64,000 bases of DNA, from positions 164,719-228,718 of the forward strand of contig VSDK01027261.1 in NCBI GenBank assembly GCA_009767595.1, given 5' to 3'. Under the pieces are notes generated by a model, which worked only from the letters and a program-made list of their open reading frames with translations, made no database searches and was not told the DNA's origin. Made by a program: the position numbers and the translations under genes. Positions 34,535 through 48,202 of this stretch are shown here, piece by piece. Within the stretch, counting starts at the first letter, position 1. Each line of letters begins with the position of its first letter. Source of the DNA: Symbiodinium kawagutii (lineage: Eukaryota > Sar > Dinophyceae > Suessiales > Symbiodiniaceae).

Positions 34535-35636
34535 TGACTGTAAGTATTCAGCAGCATAAATTGCGACCAATTAGAAGGAACATATCACCAGTTTCAAGGT
34601 ACATAGTTGCTACAAACATGCCCTGGCCCGTATGAATGTTGTTATTGCTGTTGTTGGTCGTCTCTTAGTCTGTTTCTTTGTTGCTGTTTGCATTTGTTCT
34701 TTGTTTTCTGCTTCTTCCTTTGTCAGTGTGTTTGTTTGTTTGTTTGTTGGCTGGTTGGTTGGTTGGTCGATTGTTGTTTTCCCAATTATCGCACAGTGTG
34801 AACTTTGACGGAGTTTGACACACTCCGATCTGTGGATCTAAATTGGTAACATGGTCTTCACGGAGCATCTGCAACATTGGCACCCACCTTTCTCCCAATA
34901 GCTCTTGCTTGGAATTCTGGTTTAGTCGAGAATCAATCGCTCGAAGGTTACAGTATCAAGGGGCTGTGTTTGATTTTTGGGGGGGATGTATTACCTCACC
35001 TTACTGCTTTCTACATGTTTCTTTTCCCTCAAATGGTGCAAAACAGCCCTGCAAACATATAACATGATCATTTGCACCGGGAAACCCACTGAATCAGGAC
35101 CTTTTGGTAACTTGGAGCCATATGTACAGAAACAGTGCCAGCGATTTCGTAGTACAACCAAATAACCAAACCACCAAACCATATCCAGCAAACGCCCGAA
35201 AGATTGCACACCCAGTGTTTTTTCTAGTCCCAGGATTGACATGGACCCTCTCTCAGTGACCTGTTCACAAGGCGACCAATAGACCATTCGCCCACCTTCA
35301 CCCATTGATTCGATCATATTTTTTTGCTGTGCCTTATTATTCTTCATCTTAGCACTCCTGCATTGCTGATAAAAGTCCCAACCCCATGATGTTGATGATT
35401 GGTTGCTGGAGTGTTGCTGGTTGTGCTCTTCAAGTGCTCAAGGTTCTTCGTGGCTCTCAGCCATCAGAACAGCAACCAACCATCATTCCCGAATCATTCC
35501 CAAATATTCAAATCCCTATTGATGTTGATGATGTTGCATGATGTTGCCAGATTTTGATGCTGCTTGGACTGTCTTGGGTCAACGTGGACCTTCACTCCTT
35601 TAATTGATACCCAACCGCCCCAGCGCCACCAACCGC

Positions 35637-35717
35637 CTCCAGCAACTCCGTCACGTGGTGCGGGTTCAGCCGCACCGCCGCCGCCATCAGTCCGCCCGTG
35701 ACCTGCTTGCCGCTGGC
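35637..35717 (-). CDS. Ankyrin gene exon (LMAAAVRLNPHHVTELLE)
   Basis: 81-bp exon in phase 0 at both ends. Acceptor CCCTTGAG| lies behind a pyrimidine-rich tract and the donor is CTGGAG|GCGG (AG|GC). It reads ASGKQVTGG then LMAAAVRLNPHHVTELLE, a clear helix-turn-helix ankyrin unit with very high third-position GC. A GT donor at 35610 would lengthen it by 26 bp. Confidence 0.7.
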
Positions 35718-38351
35718 CTCAAGGGTTGCGCAGGGGGAGAGGCCCAAGATCAACCCGCAACGATCAGTTGGCGAATGCTGGCGATGGATCACACCTCGTT
35801 GTCGAATTGAGATGAATTGAGTTGATTAACGACATGGGCGACGTACACAACATGGTTCATTGTTCGTTGACTGTTGGTTAACCGTGTTGTTTTGGTATCA
35901 ACCCACCATGATCATCCGTGGTCGGCATGTCCTACTGCTCAGAGCACATGGCATCACTATTGACTATTGGTAATAACTATTGTCTCATGACTACTGCGAT
36001 CGTCACAAACAGCAATCACCTTGGTTGCTAGTTCAGTTGGTTCAAAGTGTTGAGTACTGTCATCAAGCAATTCCACAGTGTCTGAATGGGCGTCTTTATA
36101 GCTTATCATAGATACTCGAGCTAGATAACTTTGTGATGAATGTTTCTTTGCTGGTTCACTAAAATATTTTTTCTAGTATGTGACTACTTTCATTGATCCC
36201 GCTCAAAATATTTTTCCACACGGCCATTCTCCAACCATGATTGACCATGATTGATTTACTCCTCAACTATGGGTAGCCAACAATTAACATCAATTAACCA
36301 TATTTTTCTTGAAGTTGTTTCCTTGTTTAACCAACCAGTTCATGTTCACCATTGAATGGTAGCATGGCCATTCATCATCTATGATCTTCATGGTCATAAA
36401 CCGTTCACCGTTCATGGCTATCATTGATGCGCAATGGTAAGCAACCAAAGCACAAGGTTGAAAGCTTCCTGCAATGTTTGAGAGTGGTAGTTCGGACCAT
36501 TTTTCACTGAATTGTTCACACGAAAAAGCAAAGCAGGAACATATCACTAAAATCATGACATGGCTTCCTAATAGTTGTTTGTTCACGGAATTCTGAAATG
36601 GAAAGCAATGACGCACAAACCACTATTCACTGAAGTCAACGGACCATAGACAGTACAATATTTTTGCTGGGGCATCCATTGGGCTGGAATATTGCTAGTG
36701 GATCAAGCTATACCTGTCATCTGAGGCAAAAAAACAGATACCATGGTTCCATTCATGGACCTCCTGGGATCACATATCTGAAAAATACGCTGATCATCTC
36801 AGCCAGTGCCAAGCAGGACCGTATTGGCGTAGTTATATGCTCGCCAATCATCGCCAATCACTTGCTTAAATAAATCATCAAAGTAAATCCGATGGTGGCT
36901 AGCATGAACCACCATCAATAATAATCACAGGGACAAACTGATGGATGACGGATGTTAATTAATGTCTAATCATCTACATACCCATATATACATGTATAAT
37001 GCAAGTTCGTGACAGAAATATGCAAGCAAGTAAACAGTAGTAGGGAGTGATACAACGGGCAATGAAGAATCATCCTCACTGGTTGGGGTTGCATACCCTG
37101 TCAAAAACCCTGGTCATAAAGGCATCCCCATTGTGATGGGTGACATCCGAAGGTTGCGTGACTGGCACCACAAAATTGGAGAATGAGAAACCAGTAAGAA
37201 AAAAGTGGGAAACCCAGCGTAAACTTGGGAAAAAACATGGAAGATCATGAAACCACATGAAGCCATTTGAAACTGCAAAAGTCGGCCATGGGCCTAGGGT
37301 ACAGCAGGATCCAGTTTGAATCACCATGGCAGCTATGGTTGCTTGCATGGACTTCTGTAATATTCTGAGAGTTGCAAAATGCCATCGGCCTGGTATCATA
37401 CAGTAGGACCTACTGTACTTTGAACCATTTTGTCCAGTATCCAGCGTGCTCTCTGCCCTTTGGATGGTTGACAATGCAATGCTATCATGTGTTAACCCTT
37501 CATTGTCAAAGCCTTGAAGCACATTGAAGCACTACATGTCCATCAAAGCCTGCAGTTGCACCCGCTCGCACCTGATCGGCATCCTGTGCGATCCAAGCAA
37601 CACAACTAGCAACCCTGGTTAACAACCAACCTGTGAAGTGTTTTTCATGAAAGGGGCTGATAACAATAGAGATGTCATTTGCCGTCTACGAAAAACAGCT
37701 GTTCATGAAAAAATATGGGTACGTGATGGTTCATGACCATGCGCGTTCGAATGTCCCCCAAAAAATGAACGCTGGGATTTGAGAAGAATACAGTAACTTT
37801 GAGGGCGCAACATGAGGGGAACGGCATGGCCAGCGATTCTACTAAATAAGTACCACGGTCTGACAGCGGAGAAAAATGGACGAGGCCTAGGAAAAGGGTG
37901 ATTATCTGTGAGTTGTTGACTTCTACCTTGCTACACACATGGCTGGGCGTCCATGGGTGCCCGGGTGACCTCCGAAAAAGGAGCTTTGCTACGAATAGAC
38001 TGGACACAAGCAGCTCTTCAGGATTGCGTGGCATGGCTTGGCCACAACCTCACAGCCCTCAATTCAAGGAACGATTGATGAGGGGCCACCATAAGCAGGT
38101 CGTGATTAACCATTTAACCATGGGTTTCAGTGGTAGGGATTCCTGAATAGGTTTCAATACCATGCATTAGCAATAAGAAGCCATGACTAGCCATGACTAG
38201 CCATGCTACTGGCCATTACTGGCCATACTATCCAATTACAAACCATGGGCCACAATCACAACTAGCCATATTTTTCCGAGGACGTGAAAAGGGTTTGCCC
38301 GAAGCCGGGTCCAAGGCATTTCTGTCACTCATTGTGCTCAGTGCAGTGCGC

Positions 38352-38416
38352 CTCGAAGGTAAACTCCGTGCTTCGCCATTCGGGGTGCTCCTCTAGCAAC
38401 GCCACCAAGGTTTCAC
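38352..38416 (-). CDS. Ankyrin gene exon (ETLVALLEEHPEW)
   Basis: 65-bp exon with acceptor TCTGAG| and donor TTCGAG|GCGC (AG|GC). It starts with two codon bases and reads ETLVALLEEHPEWRSTEFTF, an ankyrin second helix plus loop, ending in phase 0, as the next exon needs. A plus-strand reading of the same island is possible but less convincing. Confidence 0.6.
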
Positions 38417-41400
38417 CTCAGATTTGGTTCACAAAGCTTCATGCCTCATTCTCTCCAATGCTGGTTGCTTAATTTGCTCAAAATGGTTGATGAATGTTGA
38501 ATTTCAAACATGATTGGAAATTGTTATCTAAATGTTGAAACTGTTGATAAAAAAGGAAAACGAAATGGTTGATCGATAACTACTCATTGATCAAACATGT
38601 GACGGTCATTCGTCGCGCTTCTTTGCCAATACAAGGAGGACAACCATGATCTTTGATGCATAGATCTTTCTCTAGATTTATGGTCGATTGGTCAACTCCC
38701 GACTTGGGCGGATCACTTCATGCAAGCATTGTGATGGACATCGGGCACGATGCTTGAGCTTTGATAGCCCTCATCCGGTTGCTATGGCCGAGGCATCTCG
38801 ATATTTATAGAGGGTTTGTGTGTGTTCAAATTCAAGTGTTATATTATATTCTTTGCCGCAACATCTACATATACAAAAATATACGGATACATGTCCAATT
38901 GTGAAGAAATTCCGTGTCGAGGAGCTATCGCAATCGAGAATCGCGTCCTGAAAGCGCTCAAACTTCAACCCCCAATGTCACCCTGGTAAAGGATGGTTGG
39001 AGCGGGGGCTCACAGCAGTTCATGCATTGTGTACACATGTGAATAAGACTCAAATAAAACGCCTGCATCCGTCAGTGCTTCATCATTAGTTGATTGCCAT
39101 GAGTTTGGACGTTTAATAATTGGCCGCGGCAATTCTATAAAATACTGGACAAAGTCAATTCGTACCAACTGATTAACTTAGCTGGCTGGCTGACTGGGTG
39201 GCAAAGAAAGACAGCAGTCATGATTTTTCACATGGAGTGATAAAGACGCCTTTCATTGGCAACTCAATTTGATGCTGGATGGTGGCCAAAAAGCCCGAGA
39301 GAAACCGCGTGAAAGCGCTTGATGGTCGCCGAGCTTTCTACGTTGGGTCCTCCACTTTTCGAGCCAGTCTCATTTGCAAACTTTAACTTGTCACGCTTGT
39401 TGTCCATGCACGCGGTCCCAAGCATCCCAGGCTATCAGGAAGGAAGACACCCATGCTAATATCATAGGATTAAGCATCCATCTTTTGATACCAAATCAAA
39501 ATTAGCGAGTGCTATGGTTGAATCCGGATCGCTGATTCTTGGTTGTTCTGGATCTGCTGTGAGTCGCCTGTACTTACTTCTTGTGACTTTCAAATGCTTG
39601 CCTTGCATATCCGACCTTTCTTAGCTGTACTTTTTGTGAGTCAGCTCAACTTCGACGTTGTCAAACATTGTCGGCAGTCATCAACCATTAATCACCGTTG
39701 TCAAATCTTAGGAAAAGCTACCTCGCGTTTAGCATCAACGTCCATGAATACGCGTCATCGCATATACCTCTCCACCACCATGACCCGTCGTAGCCCACTA
39801 TTAACCGAGGCAAACCATCACTCACCGCAAATACCATCAAGTATTAACCATGGACCATGCCTCAAACACCATGAATCGCCATCATTAATGACCCGACAAA
39901 CAGGATCAATTAACCTACATTAATCATTAATCCTCAACCCACCGTCGGATTATCCAATATGAATCCTAAATCCACCATGGACTTATCTAAAAACATATTG
40001 ATCTTAAACCCATCGTGAAGATCCGTCAAGCAAGAAAGACTCACCCTACTTCACCATCCAATCTATAACCTGTACTGTACATGTGCTCACCATAGAAAAG
40101 TCTTCGTATCCAGCCATCCTATCCATCTACCTAAGCCATTCACCATGTCCACATTTCAAACCCAACATCTTGCGCCGGTACCCTGCTGCGCTCCTGAACG
40201 GCACTTGGTAGGTCCACATGCTTCTGGCGCCTTCTTTGGCATCCGGCACCCGGCAGCAAATTGATAGAAGGCAAATAGCATGATAATACTCAGGCTAGAT
40301 CATATTGAGATTGGCTAATTGACTGGCCTTGCTAGAGTAATCTTGGCTAATTAACACCAATGGTATATCCGATATATCTATTGTTGGTTTATATGCTGCT
40401 GATTTCAAGCAGCCAGCAGCATACTGATACGCAAAACATTCGCTCTATGAAAGGCAAAGCACCAGCATGGTGGCAAGATGTGGCAAGAAAATGACATGTT
40501 TTTGTCACAGAACTACTGCATACTACCAGTACAGTAATTACTGTAACCATTCCCGATTTACCAGTTCGAAATCACAAAACAAGATATCAACACAAATCAG
40601 CACCTTGAATTAGGTAAGAGCGGGATCCCCAAGCAACGTGAATCTGTCTGGCAACAGTTTGGTAAGTGGAGACATCATGTTAGACATATGGCCACTGGAG
40701 CCCATAGCCTGGACCTTTCAACCCTTTGGATATATTTTTCTTCACTAAGCCACTAAGGCACTCAGGCATCGACCGTTATGGGAAAACCAAGGTGGTGTAG
40801 GGCCATGTCACTTTCATGCTTTGCTGCCCGGAACAGCACTAGCACTAGCACTATGTAATGAATAGCGCTGGCTGTGACATGTTTTGATGATGGTTTTGTT
40901 TGGCTATGCCATCTAAAGTCTCACGTTCACAACAGCCACTGGATTGGTTGTTGAAGATCTACGCCGCAAAAATGTGTTGGACCCTTCATGATCCACACTG
41001 AACCATGGCTAAGGCCAGCTATAGAATCATGCTGCCTAAACTTTAGGTGCTTAATACAAATGGTGTAGAACTAGCTAGGCAGCTAGTTCCATCTACCCCC
41101 CGGCAGTTGCCCATTTGTTGTGTTCATGTTCACCAAGACACACTTCAACAATTGGGGCACCAGCTTGTATGGCTGGCTCCATTTCCTTTCATGTAATTGT
41201 CGGCTGGTGACTATGAGACATTCTTACATATTTTAGATGTTGATCCATATCATTACTGTGGCCGACTATTGCCATCGGCTAGTCCCCCATTACCATTCAC
41301 TGCTTTCAAGGAGGTTAGCTCAGCTGAGCTGAGGATCGCCATTCATTAGTTGTTGCATGAATTGGTTGACCACTTTCCTGTGGCGCATTTCATCACCCCT

Positions 41401-44400
41401 GAGGTCGGTACACCAACTGGGCCATGCCATGGTGAGGGACAAAGCTCAATCCGCCATGGCAGCGCTCTCTGCCATGTGAGGTTTAGTCTTGGCTGCGATC
41501 GCCCCAGGAAAGGATGCAGCTTCAGAGGTAGAAACCTAAAGACATAAACATACCTCTTTGCAAATGCTTGTGCGTGCATGATGATATCAAAAAATGGCAT
41601 GTATTTGAAAACATAAAAGTCAGGATGCATGCGGATTAGTTTTCATTTCTGCAAGGCACAAACATGTCTACGTTCATGAAGGATCATCATGCCCACCCTA
41701 GGGCAAGTGACTGAGACCTACTGAGGCGCGCCCAAACTACAATATGTTGGAAATATTTTGTTCTTTTATTCCAGCATCTTTCCATTCCTACCAAGTCTTT
41801 TTTCTCTTTGAACTTGGACAGTTTGGGGGTGGTTTGGGAGCACCGCCCCATTTTTGGATCTACAACGCTTTGCTTCACATAAATGACTAACAAATAAGTG
41901 TTCAAAACTCATGCCATTATTTTTTCCATGCTTACACATTTTCACAACACCCCGGCGTGTTTCACCGCGAGCTTCGAGATCTTGGGACAATCGGCACTGG
42001 CCTCCTGGTGAACCAGCATGATGGTCAATGCGGTTTTGTTACAATCGCGAAGACCGAATAACCATCAATCAACAGTGGCTACTGTAATAAGCCATCATTA
42101 TCATATATCTTCATCATGATAATCAAAAAACACTAGATACAATGGCAACTACAATACCCATCAGAAGCTATTCCAATTTTACAGTGGCTGATGATGGCCT
42201 ATTATAATAACAAATTGCAGTTAAGGTCAATGAACGATGGGTCAGAGTGATCAAAAGTGATCATGGAATAATGAACCAGCCTCGAGTTCATTCATGGTAT
42301 GTAGTGGTCAATTGACGATTCATTGTTACCTTTTGCAATGTTGAATCAATGGCTCAAGATTCTGCCATTGACTAAGCTGTTCTACTTCCGCGCGCTGAGG
42401 CCGCAACTGATCAATGACTCAACGACCATTTTGGTTTATGATTGTTACTGGCAAAGAGTTGATGTTGCAAGAAGTTCCATACTCTTTGAACACATTGATA
42501 CACCTACTAAAACCCATGCACTGCAGTTGGCAATTTCAACCGCAGCTGCCAATTCGAGGTATGCGTCACAAATGATGGCAGCATGGAAGGAGGCGACCAT
42601 GTCATGCGCAAAGATGAGCCGTCACGTAGCATCATGCAGCTAACCAACCAACCGACTGAACATAGCACCAGGTAACCAGCGCCAAACTGAGCCAACCTAA
42701 CCCAAGCATCTGCCAACAAACAAAATCAAGCAAGCAAATGGATTCACTTCTGAACTGTGCTGTTTTCTGGTTTTTTGTTTTTCAGGCCCTCCTGGATTGG
42801 ATATGCAACCGGTGGACCTTCGAGCTGGTGCCTTCGCATCCCTGAGTTGGCCGTGAGATCTAGAATCATCACCACATGTCTAGGAAACCAGCTATGAATG
42901 GTCACAGTTGAGGTGTTTTGTATGGCTTTATCATTGTCTGCTATGCATCTCTTAGTGTCACCTTTGGTCCATACTGAGACCCCCCATGATTGCCTCAGGG
43001 CATCCTGCGAACTTTTTCTGACGCGCACTCCTGCAAATAGCAATTTGTATGCATCCCCGACCTTCATTACTCGCGACTGGTGCAGCAAACAAGAGATGGG
43101 CTCCATATACCAGAAGAAACCGCATGCAACTGACAATCAGGCACTGTCGACCACGAACCCTTCATCAAAAGATCAGTATTGATGATTTTCTAAATTATTT
43201 GCCTGTCATTGCAAACCATGAAACTTCAGCCAAACAAACCTGAGTTGTGATGACTGCGCACGGAGTTTTTTTGGGTGAACTGTCAAATGGTAACATCCTC
43301 AACCCTCACCCATGATGATGCGGAACAACCACTACGAACTGCCATTGTTTCATATGCATATGAATTGCTCAATCGTTGTTTTTACCCATGACTTAACCAT
43401 TGGGAAACCATGATTCTGCAATATGTTTATTACCTATCGATGCCTATCGTTGAGCATTAATCATTCATTGTTTTTCATCAACCTTTTTGTGCCCACACGT
43501 GACAAGCACCGCCCATCTAACTTCAGGGATCACCTTGCACCGGTCACGGGCAGCCTCTTTTGAGGTCGGCCCGCTGCGAGGAGAAAGCACCGTGCTGCCA
43601 TGGCTTCCCCATGCTTCCGCTGCCATGGGCACCAGATTCTGACCATGACGGGTGAAATGATGAAGTTTCTGGATGTGTAGGGTGATGGTTTACAACGGCT
43701 GATTGGAATTAATGATGGTTCCATGTCTGCTCAAGTACTGGTTGATTCAAGGGGGCATGGGGCTTATCAAATGGAGCAACAACCCAACCATCAAAACACA
43801 ATGCATTCAAACACCATGATGGTCGAATGTCCATGCTCAGGCAAGCTAAAACCGACCATGTACAACCACCGTGTTCACCACGCCATGATGTGCCCTCGTT
43901 AGGTCAGTTGGCTTTAAAGAGATTGATAACTTGCTGGGCCCCCTCAATGATGGTTTGGAAATGCAGGGGTATGCATGAATCGCGTACCCAAACAAAGTGG
44001 TGGCTCTCTGCAAAAAGACACCGTTGTTGCATGGTCGGGGCTACCAACACTACCCGACAAGTGCGGTGGCGGAAGTTTCCAATATTAGAAATCTAAATGA
44101 GAGGCAGGCTGGCTCCCACGCATGGATGACAAAGCAATCCACTGAAAGAGCGACAAAAAGGCTGGAATCAGTCTGTTTGTTTCATTGGTAACCTACCTTT
44201 GCGTGTAGATTGTGGCCATCTATCTACCTGTCTGTTCATCTTCTTATCTGTCTAGCTTGCTGCCTGTTTACCAGCATCTGGCGGCCTACATACATTGAAG
44301 CCACATAATGCTTTAGATGTAAACATATCTTTTTTGCCGGGGGGTCCCAAGGGCTGCCCTACATTTGAGCCGATAACGGTACATGTCTCTCACGACATTC

Positions 44401-47400
44401 GTTCTTCTCTGGAATTTCTTCTTCTGGACCTGCTGCAGCTTGTGAGGCGTTTGACTTCCTAACTTCTTTGGATGCCCATTTTATGATCCTTGTGATTTAT
44501 GATCTGTGTCCGAGATCACTAGCAGTTCTTTGAGAAACCGTATTCTATGTTGCTAGGATCCCTGCCCTCGAATATGAAATGCAGCCCCCGGGGGCCCCAA
44601 ATGTTTCTCCAATGCAATTGGGTGGAGTTCAGGGTAAGGGTAGCGGATTTATCATCTTTGGGGTTCATCAACCTTTTCATGTCTAGTGAAAATGAACCTG
44701 CCTTTCATACTTTGACAGGCTTGGTGAGTTTACCTGTGGCTACATAGCTCTACACGAGCGGTTCAAGTCCAAGATTTGCCCGGAACTCCACCACGTTACA
44801 AATGGCAGCTCTTTAAGCTCAGAGACGAAAATAATGAGGCAAGACAAACAGTATCAAAGCAATAGATAGTACAGTAATACAACATTAGATGTATAATTAG
44901 TAATGACATGTGATGTACGGCTGTAACGAATAGAAACCATTGTCATGATCATGTCCAACAAAAACCAGGCACCGTAAATCTAAGCACCACATATCCCGAA
45001 GTGTGTTTTGACACGGTTGATTCATCAAACCTAACGGTCTCATGGCGGCTCTGAAGTTGCACTTAGTGGACGAGCCCCAGGCATGGAGCGAGGTGCGCAA
45101 GCACTACCCAAAATGGACTGTAGCTGAAGCATGCTGCCTCTGCTTGAATTTGATGGGCAACCATGGGAGATTTACAGACCATTGAGTTGGATGTTTGCTT
45201 GGTTTGGGGCCAGGATCATAACCACATATGATACAACACGGAATGTTCAATCCATTTCCCAGCGCCCATCTCCTTGCAACTCCTTGTTGTATAGATTCTC
45301 TACACTCAACCAGGGTTTCTGACATGGACAGTGGATTATTCACATCAGGCTTCTGAGAAGCCACCCAAAAGGTGCAAGTGGTCAATGCGCAGGACTTTAG
45401 GAAAAAAAACTCAGGTTCCCTCCTTGCGCGAACATGGTGACATCACCATATTTAAGCACGAGTTCGCTATCTCATCATTTAACACCAATACAGCAAGTTT
45501 CTGAAATGATCAAGCAGCTTCAGGCCTGGCATGCCACTTTCCAAACATTCTCGGCCCAATCTAGCCTGTCCTTGTGTGATAAGTATCACTCCAATTTGGA
45601 TATCAACATCGCATCCCAGTCTGTGACCAAGAGTTGGTGGGGTGGTTACGAGCCACAGCACTTTGCCATTGTTTCATTCACGATCGTTCATCTCCATGTT
45701 GCTTCTGGGAGTTGAGCTTGTCAAAACTTTGGTTCACTTTTTCAAGATGGCAACATACAATGAAGTGGTTCAAGCAAACTGGTTCCCTATGGATTTGCGC
45801 AAGTGATCTGGATGTGAACCCAGCAGTAAATCACATATTCGTTGAGGACCAGCACTGTACCTAGAAAAAGCGACATCATTTCGAAGTGATATACCATGGT
45901 ATATCCGGTATACCCCAATGATTGTTAGACATTTCCAATACTTTCAACCATGCTTGACCAGCTTGATAACCTTTTTTTTGTGGTACTCACCATCATTGAC
46001 TACGACATGGCCTTTACTACAAGCCATTCCTGCCCAGTGTTCACCATAGACCGTTGACGGATAAACCATGATTTACAATTTCTGGTTTTGATATGCTTTT
46101 ATTAACCTCGGCTGTGTCATTGTCAATCATGTCATCTATAATGAATTTGCCTGTGCCCAACCATAAGCAATAATTTCAACGGACATTGACCAGTGTTTAC
46201 CATGACTACAGCTACCATAGTGCTTGTACCAACCTACCAACCTACCCACCAAGCAAGCAACCAACCAACCATTTCCAATCCCTTTGACCAGGTGAACCAC
46301 AATGGCTTTGAGCATGCTTCACGCAGGAAGGGGTGAGCAAGGTGAGCCACCGGCAGCGGTTTGCGGGATCCCTTGTCTCAAGCTTGGAGCCCTAGCTATC
46401 ACCAAATCAAAGTATAAGCAAAACCCGCATTCAAATCTTGACTTCTAGGGTAGCAAAGCCTAATAGGCTGATGTTAAGACCCAAGTACTGAACGAAACTT
46501 GTTGCTAGCCGCTGTAACCAAAGGTGGTATCTTTGCGAACCGCTATGGGCTGACCCTTATCGCAAAATAATGGTTCAGAAATGATTCCCCTCAAAAATAA
46601 CCAACTTTGACTCTGAAAGAAATAATGGTCGATCTTGGATCATCAATCAGGACAATCTAAAAGTTCAGGGGATCATCCTGGGACAATGTCCAAGCATAGG
46701 TCCTTGCAAAAACAGTACGCATTGGCTAGTAATAATCAAGTTATCTATCAAACAATGAGAATTTTCCCTGAACAAGCGGCATTTACAATCACAATAATGG
46801 TTCCTACAATTTCCCAAAGCACTGGTCGATTATCGATTCGGCAATATTGAAGAAGAATGGTTTACGAATAATGATTTGGCCTAAATGAGTTCAACATCTA
46901 TTGCAACGTAATGGTTTGCACATATTCAAGCAATAGAAGGATCAAACAAACTACCAGTGAGATCCAGTGAATGTAATACTACCAAGAACCAACCGTACTG
47001 GTTACTAAAAGGAATGGAGGGGCACACGAAAGGAGGGGCACACCTCACGAACGATACCCTTGGGGTAGTAGCAAAAGGGCTAGTTCAGTATGCAGCTAAT
47101 TCTGTTTTTTCTGGTGTTGGATCATTCGGGGGCGAAGGATGATTGTAGATGCTTGCGGAAACTAATTGCCGACAATTGCAAACAATAAGCAACAGCACCC
47201 TACAAACAGCCATGTTTAATAATTACCTACCGCAAGCCAACAAGAAAAGTGGTGGTATTGGTTGGTTAGAATGGCAAAGATTCAGTGATATTTGCAATGT
47301 ATATTCGTCATAGAAGACAAAACCATGACATATCATGAACAAGTAGTTCCCAAAGTATTGGCAAATCAAAGGTGATCAAATATGGCTAAAACCAGCCTGG

Positions 47401-47446
47401 ACTAATACTTGATTCATCATGTCTACTCAAAAGGGACAATGATGAC
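38417..47446. other. 9-kb AT-rich intergenic/intronic DNA, few candidates
   Basis: Besides the 42786-42852 exon, weak coding-like islands occur at 43540-43600 (minus, behind the pyrimidine tract TTTCTCCTCGCAG) and 45050-45115 (either strand). ORFs at 39543-39923 and 42744-43136 look non-coding. No RNA gene or mobile element was recognised. Confidence 0.4.
42786..42852 (+). CDS. Isolated candidate exon with strong acceptor, unknown gene
   Basis: The acceptor TTTTTTGTTTTTCAG| is the best pyrimidine tract seen in the window; donor TTGGCC|GTGAGA is near consensus. The 67-bp exon reads PPGLDMQPVDLRAGAF and ASLSWP in the only fully open frame. Partner exons were not identified and the family is unknown. 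Confidence 0.4.
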
Positions 47447-48202
47447 CCAACAATTGGCAATAATAAGTGCCAACAATTGGCAATAATAAGTGCCAACAAT
47501 TGGCAATAATAAGTGCCAACAACTTGCAATAATAAGTGCCAACAACTGGAAATAATAAGTGCCAACCATTGGCAATAATAAGTGCCAACAATTGGCAATA
47601 ATAAGTGCCAACAATTGGCAATAATAAGTGCCAACAATTGGCAATAATAAGTGCCAACAATTGGCAATAATAAGTGCCAACCATTGTCAGTGATAAGTGC
47701 CAACAATTGGCAATAATATGTGCCAACAACTGGCAATAATAAGTGCCAACCATTGGCAATAATCAGTGCCAACCATTGGCAATAATAAGTGCCAACAACT
47801 GGCAATAATCAGTGCCAACCATTGGCAATAATAAGTGCCAACCATTGGCAATAATAAGTGCCAACCATTGGCAATAATCAGTGCCAACCATTGGCAATAA
47901 TCAGTGCCAACCATTGGCAATAATAAGTGCCAACAACTGGCAATAATCAGTGCCAACTATTGGCAATAATCAGTGCCAACCATTGGCAATAATCAGTGCA
48001 AACCATTGGCAATAATAAGTGCCAACAACTGGCAATAATCAGTGCCAACCATTGGCAATAATAAGTGCCAACCATTGGAAATAATAAGTGCCAACCATGG
48101 GCAATAATAAGTGCCAACCATTGGCAATAATAAGTGCCAACCATTGGCAATAATCAGTGCCAACAACTGGCAATAATAAGTGCCAACCATTCCATTAATA
48201 AG
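47447..48202. repeat. 23-bp satellite, divergent block (about 33 copies)
   Basis: Units of the form GCCAA-NNN-TTGGC-AATAATAAGT vary mainly in the 3-base centre (CAA, CCA, CTA) and in the spacer (AATAATAAGT or AATAATCAGT). An occasional CAACTGG centre shortens the dyad to 4 bp. It is continuous with the homogeneous block to its right. Confidence 0.97.

Larger units (their letters stand above)
12652..38416 (-). other. Ankyrin-repeat protein gene: reconstructed multi-exon span
   Basis: Short GC-rich islands on the minus strand, each bounded by splice-like signals, join into successive ankyrin helices: LVALLEEHPEW, LMAAAVRLNPHHVTELLE, IQVLVEECG, AIHDAICSGSLEAVR|YLLDHDADP, GATALWQ|AAFNGH, GHAKEVSLLLD, TPLHVAARMGHDSVVE|VLIETGAQ, TSLAAGGR|CHVAVVKLLATG. 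Phases match wherever neighbouring exons can be tested. Ankyrin repeats mediate protein-protein contacts, and such proteins are abundant in Symbiodiniaceae; partner and location are unknown. Introns of 0.3-4 kb hold simple repeats, a telomere-like tract and a foldback element. The 5' end above 38.4 kb, the 3' end below 12.65 kb and some intermediate exons were not found. Two neighbouring ankyrin genes could be merged here. Confidence 0.75.

Noticed and set aside
38281-38358. Plus-strand exon reading REKGLPEAGSKAFLSLIV with a GAAG|GTAAAC donor
   Set aside because: The same island read on minus gives an ankyrin helix with AG|GC donor and correct phase with the next exon, which is the better explanation.
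42744-43136. 130-codon minus-strand ORF
   Set aside because: No recognisable motif, average composition, and it overlaps a plus-strand exon with much stronger splice signals.
44760-44800. GGTTCAAGTCC, a tRNA B-box-like sequence
   Set aside because: The T-stem does not pair beyond two bases and no acceptor stem or A box is in place.
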